A stretch of 5,138 bases of DNA from Planctomycetota bacterium (GTDB lineage Bacteria > Planctomycetota > Phycisphaerae > WQYP01): NCBI GenBank assembly GCA_021826605.1, contig JAKAZF010000262.1, positions 1 through 5,138 on the forward strand, read 5' to 3'. The position numbers and the translations under genes were made by a program. The notes under the pieces were generated by a model. The model was given only the letters and a program-made list of their open reading frames with translations, made no database searches and was not told the origin of the DNA. How positions within the stretch are numbered: position 1 is the stretch's first letter; the number at the start of each line of letters is the position of its first letter. Shown piece by piece: positions 1 through 5,138 of this stretch.

Positions 1-1
1 A

Positions 2-709
2 CTGATTAAAAGTCGTGCCGTTCCCCCCATCACTAAACGCATTGCGGCCTTGCCATTGACATTACTCCTTCTCGCGGGCCTCACACTGGCCCATCCCAAT
101 GAGCTGCTGGCTAAAACGGTGCGGTACAGGACGGCACCGCATCCCGGACTGGTGCTCATCAAAGGCACCTCCACGCTGCACAATTGGACAATAAAATCGC
201 GCGGTCTTGGTGGAGTCGCCGTCTTCCAAACGGTTAAAAAAGATAAACATGTCGCATTTATATTGAAGCATATCCATCTGACGATTGCGGTCATTTCGCT
301 AAAGGGAAGTGACGGCAGCGGCATGGACGCTACGATCGACCGCAAACTGATTTCAGGCCAAAACCCGAAAATTATCTTTGTGCTTAAAAAAGCGGTTTTG
401 ATTCACCATTCCGGCATGCACCTGCCATGGTCCACTTGGAATGCGACGGGCACATTAACCGCTGCCGGCCGATCAAAACTTGTTCATTTGAATTTGAAAG
501 TTCTTGTGGCGAGCAACGGTACGGTTTCAATCGAAACCAGAACCGTGCTGAAGATGACCGACTTTGGCATCAGTCCGCCGACGGCCATGCTGGGTGCTAT
601 TCGGTCAGGTAACAAAATTAAAATAAAGGTACTTTGGAATCTGACGCCCCGGCGCACGGCCACCCCGGCAGACGCGGCGAATACGCCGGGTGGTCAGCCT
701 GGAAAGTGA
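2..709 (+). CDS. Exported YceI-like family protein, 5' end probably outside window
   Basis: YceI-family proteins are periplasmic lipocalin-like beta-barrels that bind polyisoprenoid-type lipids in characterised members; the ligand here is unknown. Numbering from the TTG at 50, the family signature is clear: GTSTLHNW at 39-46, a GMD segment at 91-93 and the C-terminal block TDFGISPPTAMLGAI at 170-184 followed by a final strand ending in LWNLTP. A Pro/Ala/Thr-rich tail of about 20 residues follows. The TTG at 50 has no Shine-Dalgarno site, and starting there gives a hydrophobic leader with no basic residues. The frame is open back to base 2 and adds residues including K, R and KR just before the hydrophobic run, which makes a normal signal peptide (cleavage near LTLA-HP). 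I therefore treat the gene as running off the left edge. It converges on the phosphoesterase gene with 51 nt between stops. Family assignment is confident, the exact function is not. Confidence 0.85.
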   Translation: MIKSRAVPPITKRIAALPLTLLLLAGLTLAHPNELLAKTVRYRTAPHPGLVLIKGTSTLHNWTIKSRGLGGVAVFQTVKKDKHVAFILKHIHLTIAVISLKGSDGSGMDATIDRKLISGQNPKIIFVLKKAVLIHHSGMHLPWSTWNATGTLTAAGRSKLVHLNLKVLVASNGTVSIETRTVLKMTDFGISPPTAMLGAIRSGNKIKIKVLWNLTPRRTATPADAANTPGGQPGK

Positions 710-760
710 TTGGCACGTCCAAGCGGATTGAGATTGTAACCATCCATGGTGGTATCGCTT

Positions 761-1759
761 CTAATTACCATTTGACACGGAGTTGCCAAGCCAGCGATAG
801 CCGGCCTTACCTTGGCGAAGCGTAAGCATGATGCTTTCCGGTTGAACAAACCAGCGTACCGGCAAACTGTAGCCGATGCCGGTGGAGACCAGCGCGAAAC
901 GTCGGCCTCCGTCGCGGCCATGCGGGGAGGGGAATTCAAAAATTCCCCTCAGATATTGGCGGTTAACCACGGGGACAAACAAGGGCCCCAGCAGCGGTAA
1001 ATCGACTTGTCCACCATGCGTATGACCGCACAACATCCAGTCCCAGCGATAATCGGCAAGTTGAACAATGGCATCGGGATTGTGCTGCAAACAAATCACG
1101 GGGGATGACGAATCGATATCCGCAAAGGCGCGCTTCGGGTCGCTGCGGCCGGTCCAAAGCTCGTCGAGGCCGACGAGGTAGAGATTGGTGCCATTGCGGC
1201 GCACGGTGGTGGATGCGTTGCACAAAAGATTGATGCCATGGGCGGCGAGCTTTTTACGCAAACGCCGATGGATCACCCGGTGCGATGATCTCTCCCCCAC
1301 ATGCCGCCAGGAATATTCATGGTAATCGTGATTACCAAAGACGACCCATACCCCGTGCGGTGCGTTTAACATGGGAAGCAATACATCAAGTGCGGGCAGA
1401 GCTTGCGGTCGATAGTCAATCAGATCGCCGGTGATGACTACCATGTCCGGCTTTTGCGCCAGCGCCCGTCGCAGCGCGGCCTGCAGGTAGACCGTGTGCG
1501 TCATGCCGGCGTGCAGATCGGTCAGGTGGAGGATGCTAAAACCATTAAATGCGTCAGGCAGATGAGGCAGATGCACCTCCAGTTGGCGCAGCCGCCATCG
1601 AAATGGTGCAATAAACCGCGGCCATATCAAGCAGCTTAAACCGCACCGTCCGGCGCATTTGATGGCCGCACCGATGTTCGGATGGCGAAAAATGATTCGC
1701 TCCAGATGGCGTTTTTTGAAATCACGCGAAAGATCAAATTGACTTACAGTCCGCTTCAC
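761..1759 (-). CDS. Calcineurin-like metallophosphoesterase, YaeI/YkuE type
   Basis: A 332-residue predicted metal-dependent phosphoesterase. The full set of calcineurin-superfamily metal ligands is in order: DLH (D81, H83), GDLID (D112), GNHD (N143, H144), QHNPD (H226) and GHTHGGQ (H246, H248). The family hydrolyses phosphomonoesters or diesters; some relatives (YaeI, Bacillus YkuE, chlamydial LpxG) act at the membrane or cell wall on phospholipid or lipid A precursors, but the substrate here cannot be read from sequence. The first 70 residues are basic and weakly hydrophobic (about 28-52) and could serve as a membrane-association segment; there is no clear signal peptide. The GTG start is forced, because an in-frame TAA lies nine bases upstream. 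No Shine-Dalgarno site is well placed (GGAG is 14 nt away). The gene lies downstream of the glucanase gene on the same strand, across 247 bp with its own promoter candidate. Confidence 0.9.
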   Translation of the reverse strand: MKRTVSQFDLSRDFKKRHLERIIFRHPNIGAAIKCAGRCGLSCLIWPRFIAPFRWRLRQLEVHLPHLPDAFNGFSILHLTDLHAGMTHTVYLQAALRRALAQKPDMVVITGDLIDYRPQALPALDVLLPMLNAPHGVWVVFGNHDYHEYSWRHVGERSSHRVIHRRLRKKLAAHGINLLCNASTTVRRNGTNLYLVGLDELWTGRSDPKRAFADIDSSSPVICLQHNPDAIVQLADYRWDWMLCGHTHGGQVDLPLLGPLFVPVVNRQYLRGIFEFPSPHGRDGGRRFALVSTGIGYSLPVRWFVQPESIMLTLRQGKAGYRWLGNSVSNGN

Positions 1760-1790
1760 GGAGGGTATTTATACTCCAAACCCGCATCAA
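1734..1790 (-). other. Possible 18-codon upstream ORF overlapping the phosphoesterase start
   Basis: A short frame starts with TTG ATG (1790-1785) and ends at TGA (1736-1734), encoding MMRVWSINTLREADCKSI. It has a good AAGGAG Shine-Dalgarno sequence at 1805-1800, nine nucleotides before the TTG. It overlaps the first 26 nt of the phosphoesterase gene in another frame. It could be a leader peptide controlling that gene by translational coupling or competition, or a chance frame. No homology can be judged at this length. Confidence 0.25.
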
Positions 1791-1892
1791 CAGGTGTTGC
1801 TCCTTAACGACCCGCAGCGGTGGCGTATGAGCATAGCAGTTGCACGAATGGTGTGAAACCGTCAGGCCAAATCACCATATATCGGCTATGGT

Positions 1893-1921
1893 TTTATGCA
1901 ACTGATTGCAAACAAAGTCAA
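1893..1921 (-). promoter_or_regulatory. Candidate sigma70 promoter for the metallophosphoesterase gene
   Basis: Read on the - strand there is TTGACT (1921-1916; five of six to consensus), a 17-nt spacer, then CATAAA (1898-1893; four of six). Transcription would start near 1886 and give a leader of about 125 nt before the GTG at 1759. The spacer contains the inverted repeat TGCAA-CTGA-TTGCA (+ strand 1897-1910), and a second one, ACCATA/TATGGT, lies at 1874-1892 over the predicted start point. Either could be an operator. This is motif matching only. Confidence 0.4.
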
Positions 1922-1982
1922 TGCGCTGCGGCAATTTCAGCGGTGTGTCGCCTTTCACGCGGGTCAGAGATAACGACAAGGG

Positions 1983-2018
1983 GCCGAATATTATGTGCCC
2001 GGCGATTCAATATTCGGC
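1983..2018 (-). repeat. 10-bp perfect inverted repeat spanning the glucanase stop codon
   Basis: GCCGAATATT at 1983-1992 is the exact reverse complement of AATATTCGGC at 2009-2018, with a 16-nt loop. On the - strand the first arm encodes the last codons of the glycoside hydrolase and part of its TGA, so the hairpin forms at the very 3' end of that coding sequence. No U-tract follows (the next bases are CCCCTTG), so it is not a standard intrinsic terminator. It may be an mRNA 3'-end stabiliser or a non-canonical terminator. Confidence 0.5.
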
Positions 2019-2900
2019 GTAAAGGCGTCCCAGAAGCGTGAGTTTGCCATTTTTATGAAATAGGCCTGAACAGCCCAACGCTGTGAACCGAGATACGCCA
2101 CCGTACGGATACCACGCATAACACTGCACAAACCTTAACCGATTGAGAGCCGGAAGAACCATACGCATGAAGCGTGCCACGGTGATTTCTGAATACTGGT
2201 TGGGATGTTGATGACTGGCACCCCAGTCGGCCGGGGCAAATTCTGTAATCCAGATCGGCCGATGGTAGAGAGCGTACGTCTTGTAAATCAACTGCAGGAA
2301 AGCGATTGGATCGGGTGGCCCATACCAGTGCACACAAACGAAGTTGACACGATCATGAAGTTGCGCGGCATCGCGCATGAACTGCATCATCCATGGCCCG
2401 TCAGGATGCACGCAGGCAGGGCTACCCAGAACCATGCCGGTGGATTCCAATTTCGGCCATAACTTCAGGGCCGTATGCACAGACAGATTGGATTGAGTGC
2501 TATTATCCGGCTCATTGAAAGTCAGGAGGTATGAGTAAGCGTTTTTACGATGTTGGCGAGTCAACCACTTAATGTCGGCACTGACGCCCGAAGGATGCCC
2601 CCACACCATCGGGATAAAATGCACATGTGGGGGGAGCTGAGATGGCGGATGGCAAGCCCATGTGTACACCCAACGGGCGTGCAATAGTTGAATGGTTTGC
2701 AACCATGTACGACCGCCGACGCCGCTACCGAGCGCAATACCTTTTTTAGCGGAATGGCCAGCGAGCCATTTTGGCAGGGGCGGTTTTTTTTTCTCACTTC
2801 TCTGGCCCTTGGCTGCAACGGATTGAACCAGCGGGCAACCGATGACAATCAGCGGCAAAAGCCGAGTGAACCAATTGCGCCAACAAGATTTGTGTTTCAT
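2007..2900 (-). CDS. Secreted GH128-like glycoside hydrolase (putative endo-beta-1,3-glucanase)
   Basis: A 297-residue protein that resembles the Asl1-like / GH128 catalytic domain, a TIM-barrel family whose characterised members cleave beta-1,3-glucans. Numbering from the ATG at 2900: KKGIALG near 52-58, WVYTW near 77-81, PMVWG near 97-101, FNEPD at 128-132 (E130, predicted acid/base), LGSPA near 158-162, HWYG at 191-194, ITEFA at 218-222 (E220, predicted nucleophile), then YAWY and LTLLGRLYAEY at the end. Length is that of one domain with no carbohydrate-binding module. The N-terminus is an export signal: basic MKHKSCWRNWFTR, then LLPLIVIGC. VIGC (C22) fits a lipobox, while QSVAA-K offers an ordinary signal peptidase I site, so lipoprotein or soluble export are both possible. 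A GTG at 2921 is an alternative start, but the ATG has the better ribosome binding site. It lies 80 bp behind the rhomboid gene with no clear promoter between, so co-transcription is likely. Beta-1,3 specificity is inferred from the family. Confidence 0.85.
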   Translation of the reverse strand: MKHKSCWRNWFTRLLPLIVIGCPLVQSVAAKGQRSEKKKPPLPKWLAGHSAKKGIALGSGVGGRTWLQTIQLLHARWVYTWACHPPSQLPPHVHFIPMVWGHPSGVSADIKWLTRQHRKNAYSYLLTFNEPDNSTQSNLSVHTALKLWPKLESTGMVLGSPACVHPDGPWMMQFMRDAAQLHDRVNFVCVHWYGPPDPIAFLQLIYKTYALYHRPIWITEFAPADWGASHQHPNQYSEITVARFMRMVLPALNRLRFVQCYAWYPYGGVSRFTALGCSGLFHKNGKLTLLGRLYAEY

Positions 2901-2902
2901 GG

Positions 2903-2911
2903 TCACCCCCC
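2903..2911 (-). promoter_or_regulatory. Ribosome binding site deciding the glucanase start
   Basis: On the - strand GGGGGGTGA sits directly before CC-ATG. It can pair along its whole length with the anti-Shine-Dalgarno sequence if two G-U wobbles are allowed, and the spacing from its GGGGGG core to the ATG at 2900 is five nucleotides. The alternative GTG at 2921 lies upstream of this site and would add seven residues (MGHRGVT) before the signal peptide. The ATG is therefore preferred. Confidence 0.55.
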
Positions 2912-2980
2912 GATGCCCCACCTTAACTCATAATCTATTCGCGGACGCCCGGTGCAGAATCGCGCGGAATACCTGCCTGA

Positions 2981-4165
2981 TCAACCCCGCTCATCATCGT
3001 GCGCTACGCCGGCCTTAAGCGCGGCAATTTCGGCCTGCAAAAAGGCTTTTCGCTGTGCATCGTGGATATGGTCGATGATGGATTCAAATAATTGCAACGC
3101 CCGGGCGGAATCAGACAGGTAGCGAGCATAAATAATCCCAAGAATCTGCTTGATTTCATCATTATCCGCCCCCGTGCCGCCGAAACTTAGCACCATCTCG
3201 TAAGCGCCAGCCGCCCGTTTGAAATCCTTTTCCAGCATAAGCTCGTTGGCTACATCCAGCAGTGTATCGCGTGGCAAGCGGGCATCGGGAAATTTTTCCA
3301 TCAAGTCACGATAGACGGCCGCCGCCCTGAGCAGGTCATGCTCGCGCCGATGTTGCTGAACCAGGCTGGCCAGGCGTGTCATTTCCGGGTTAGCGACGGA
3401 GACAGGCCCAGCGATTCTGGTTACGCCAGCGGCGGGCGGCGTGGGCTTTTCAAATGGGTTGTAGCCACGAGATACCATTTGGCGGTAGGCGGCGCGGCGA
3501 CGATATCTGTTCAGGAGCGAAAGCAGATCGTAATGATCGCGTGGTACCAATCGAAGAAAAAGAATCACTATCCCGGTAATAAATCCCGTTAGATAGCCGG
3601 TGAGATGCGCCCAATGGGCGACATCATCGTTGCGGGTAAATGCGCCGTATACATCAAAAAGCAATATTTGAGCCAACACAAACCAGAAGCTGGCCACTTC
3701 AAAAATAATGACAAAAAACCACACACGAATATTTACCAGCGGGCAAAGTACCAGAAAAAGACCCGCCACCGCCGCGATGGAGCCCGATGCGCCCAAGGTG
3801 GGATTTCCATGCGCCGAGGTAAGCACCTGGCCGCAACCTGCCAATATGCCACCCGCCAGAAAAAAGAAAAGATAGGCCAGATGGCCGAGGCGGTCGTTGA
3901 CCTGATTGCCAAAAACCCAGAGGAATATCATATTCCCGAGAATATGCATGATATTGGCATGCAGGAAAATGTAGGTGACGAATTGCACCATTTCCAGATG
4001 GCGAGGATTGAGCATAAATCTGGCCCAACCATGGGCCAAACCATAGGGATGCGCAGGTGATGTGGTGCGATGCGAAATAAGGTAAATCACCACGCAGGCA
4101 GCAATGAGAAAGTAATTCATATATGGGGTGCGACGCTGCGGCGCATCGGTTCCAACTGGTATCAT
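2981..4165 (-). CDS. Rhomboid intramembrane serine protease with helical C-terminal tail
   Basis: A 394-residue polytopic inner-membrane protease of the rhomboid family, which cuts transmembrane segments of substrate proteins. About six hydrophobic segments lie near residues 15-31, 58-85, 95-117, 124-141, 145-172 and 182-204. The catalytic dyad is intact: S127 in GASGS (125-129) and H187 in HWAHLTG (184-190). H74 and N78 in MHILGN match the GlpG oxyanion residues (H150, N154). The short N-terminus (MIPVGTDAP) is typical of bacterial rhomboids. Residues 205-394 are an extra soluble part: a basic linker (YRRRAAYRQ), a Pro-rich stretch, then amphipathic helices near 277-385 that look like two or three TPR-like units and may bind partners or substrates. 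The ATG at 4165 follows GAGG by five nucleotides; an overlapping ATG at 4169 opens a different frame. It is the first gene of the - strand group and diverges from thuA. The natural substrate is unknown. Confidence 0.93.
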   Translation of the reverse strand: MIPVGTDAPQRRTPYMNYFLIAACVVIYLISHRTTSPAHPYGLAHGWARFMLNPRHLEMVQFVTYIFLHANIMHILGNMIFLWVFGNQVNDRLGHLAYLFFFLAGGILAGCGQVLTSAHGNPTLGASGSIAAVAGLFLVLCPLVNIRVWFFVIIFEVASFWFVLAQILLFDVYGAFTRNDDVAHWAHLTGYLTGFITGIVILFLRLVPRDHYDLLSLLNRYRRRAAYRQMVSRGYNPFEKPTPPAAGVTRIAGPVSVANPEMTRLASLVQQHRREHDLLRAAAVYRDLMEKFPDARLPRDTLLDVANELMLEKDFKRAAGAYEMVLSFGGTGADNDEIKQILGIIYARYLSDSARALQLFESIIDHIHDAQRKAFLQAEIAALKAGVAHDDERG

Positions 4166-4197
4166 TCATACCTCAAATCAGATTGCCAACTGCCGCA

Positions 4198-4226
4198 ATT
4201 ATTCGGGTAACGGTGGCGGCGGTCAA
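4198..4226 (-). promoter_or_regulatory. Sigma70-type promoter for the rhomboid gene
   Basis: Read on the - strand: TTGACC (4226-4221), a spacer of exactly 17 nt, then AATAAT (4203-4198). Each hexamer matches the sigma70 consensus at five of six positions. Transcription would begin near 4191, giving a leader of about 25 nt before the ATG at 4165. It is the best promoter match I found in the window and may also drive the glucanase gene downstream. Not experimentally shown. Confidence 0.6.
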
Positions 4227-4248
4227 ACCATGCGAATATTTGAGCGGT

Positions 4249-4257
4249 TGATATACT
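4249..4257 (+). promoter_or_regulatory. Extended -10 promoter candidate for the thuA-like gene
   Basis: TGATATACT fits the extended -10 form TGnTATAAT, with one mismatch in the hexamer. No good -35 hexamer sits 16-18 nt upstream, which is usual for extended -10 promoters. The predicted start near 4264 leaves a leader of about 44 nt that contains the GGAGGT ribosome binding site. It lies back-to-back with the rhomboid promoter, about 23 bp from the -35 box of the latter, so a single bound regulator could affect both. Confidence 0.4.
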
Positions 4258-4307
4258 CCAAGGGTCGGATTGCACGGTGAGCCGCTTTATGATGGAGGTA
4301 CCGATCC

Positions 4308-5024
4308 ATGGAAAAACTTCGCGTTGTGGTCTGGAATGAAGGGCGTCATGAAAAATCGGACGCCGCCATCAAAAGCATTTACCCTGATGGCATTCATGGT
4401 GCCATCGTCAATGCGCTCAATCGCAACGGCAGCATTGCCGCCAGCGCTGCGACACTTGATGATCCGGAACACGGATTACCACAACGACGACTGGACCAAA
4501 CCGACGTGCTAATCTGGTGGGGACACCAGGCACATGAAGCGGTAAGCGATGAGATTGTGAACCGGGTTTATGGGCGGGTACTGGCCGGCATGGGGCTGAT
4601 TGTGTTGCATTCCGCCCATTTTTCCAAGATTTTCAAACGATTGATGGGGACCAGTTGTGATCTGAAATGGCGCGAGGCCAACGATAAAGAGGTGCTTTGG
4701 GTTACGGCACCGGGACACCCCATTGTGCAGGGAATTGACGACCATTTTGTACTTGATCGGGAAGAAATGTATGGTGAGCATTTCGATATACCCGAACCGG
4801 ATGAAACCTTACTAATCAGTTGGTTCAGCGGCGGCGAGGTATTTCGCAGCGGGGTGACATATCGGCGCGGCATGGGCCGAATATTTTATTTCCGACCGGG
4901 ACATGAAACCTACCCCACCTATCACAACCCTGCGGTTCAACGAGTAATCACCAACGCCGTGCTTTGGGCGAAGCCCACAGAGGCAGCTAAAGCACGCTAT
5001 GGCCATCGTCCAACGCCAGTGTGA
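4308..5024 (+). CDS. thuA: ThuA-like trehalose/disaccharide utilisation protein
   Basis: A 238-residue cytoplasmic protein with the ThuA fold, which belongs to the class I glutamine amidotransferase-like group. In Sinorhizobium thuA is needed, with the dehydrogenase thuB, to use trehalose and related disaccharides, apparently through 3-keto derivatives; the precise reaction is not settled. Recognisable blocks run the whole length: VVVWNE (6-11), YPDGIH (25-30), LIWWGHQAH (68-76), [14 protein letters not shown] (96-109), GHPIVQGI (136-143), [11 protein letters not shown] (152-162), and [14 protein letters not shown] (195-208) followed by NAVLWA (216-221). The position equivalent to the amidotransferase cysteine region reads LHSAH, with no cysteine, so glutaminase activity is not expected. 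The ATG has GGAGGT eight nucleotides upstream. No thuB or sugar transporter gene is inside the window, so a link to trehalose rests on homology alone. There is no signal peptide. Family assignment is firm; the symbol is by similarity. Confidence 0.92.
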   Translation: MEKLRVVVWNEGRHEKSDAAIKSIYPDGIHGAIVNALNRNGSIAASAATLDDPEHGLPQRRLDQTDVLIWWGHQAHEAVSDEIVNRVYGRVLAGMGLIVLHSAHFSKIFKRLMGTSCDLKWREANDKEVLWVTAPGHPIVQGIDDHFVLDREEMYGEHFDIPEPDETLLISWFSGGEVFRSGVTYRRGMGRIFYFRPGHETYPTYHNPAVQRVITNAVLWAKPTEAAKARYGHRPTPV

Positions 5025-5138
5025 CACCACCCTTTATAAGCGCTTCGCGGATGGCGCAGTCGGCCCCACCGTGCAAGTAGCTGGGCGCTATTTGCTGGTG
5101 TCCGGGTCGGTGACCGACTTGTGAGAAGCACCATTTGC

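Noticed and set aside
710..760. Possible bidirectional terminator between the convergent YceI and phosphoesterase genes (TGGTA/TACCA and ACCAT/ATGGT pairs)
   Set aside because: Stems are only five base pairs and there is no T-tract on either strand.
1820..2041. A 73-codon + strand open frame in the gap between phosphoesterase and glucanase
   Set aside because: It has no Shine-Dalgarno site, has a Cys/Arg-rich unrecognisable translation, overlaps the glucanase 3' end, and covers the region where a - strand promoter is predicted.
2922..2980. Promoter for the glucanase gene (GATTAT-like -10)
   Set aside because: The best -10 matches four of six and no acceptable -35 sits at 16-18 nt; read-through from the rhomboid gene explains expression more simply.
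3605..4060. A 151-codon + strand open frame
   Set aside because: It lies wholly antisense to the rhomboid gene, whose catalytic motifs fix the coding strand; its translation is rich in K, R, H and Q and shows no domain.
3699..4169. A 156-codon - strand open frame beginning at the ATG four bases before the rhomboid start
   Set aside because: It overlaps the rhomboid gene in another frame, its ATG is only one base after GAGG, and its translation shows no family features.
5106..5118. Palindrome GTCGGTGACCGAC after thuA, considered as a terminator or operator
   Set aside because: It can form only a five-pair stem with a three-base loop, no U-tract follows, and it stands alone with no second copy nearby.

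Overview
The window carries five protein-coding genes typical of a free-living Gram-negative heterotroph. Base composition is slightly above half G+C. No tRNA, rRNA, CRISPR array, insertion sequence or phage gene is visible. The combination of a ThuA protein, a secreted GH128-type glucanase, a YceI-family protein and a rhomboid protease with a helical tail fits Planctomycetota or a related environmental lineage. That placement is a weak inference, because no taxonomic marker gene is present.

Layout: (1) At the left edge a + strand gene encodes an exported YceI-like protein. Its start probably lies outside the window. (2) Three genes follow on the - strand. Read in their own direction from right to left they are a rhomboid intramembrane serine protease with a soluble helical C-terminal tail, a secreted GH128-like glycoside hydrolase, and a YaeI/YkuE-type calcineurin-like metallophosphoesterase. 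The last of these converges on the YceI gene with a 51-nt gap. (3) At the right, a ThuA-like sugar-utilisation gene is transcribed divergently from the rhomboid gene across a 142-bp region that holds a good promoter candidate for each direction. (4) The last ~114 bp after thuA hold no recognisable gene.

How the genes relate: rhomboid and glucanase are 80 bp apart and may share the rhomboid promoter. The 247 bp between glucanase and phosphoesterase hold a 10-bp perfect inverted repeat at the glucanase stop and a separate promoter candidate for the phosphoesterase, so that gene is probably an independent unit. The glucanase (beta-1,3-glucan attack outside the cytoplasm) and ThuA (intracellular disaccharide-derivative metabolism) both suggest use of plant, algal or fungal carbohydrate, but nothing ties them into one pathway. 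I see no convincing undescribed system. The points most worth checking are the start region of the phosphoesterase gene (no Shine-Dalgarno site, overlapping short ORF), the A9 tract in the glucanase gene, the inverted repeat at its stop, and the tail on the rhomboid protease.
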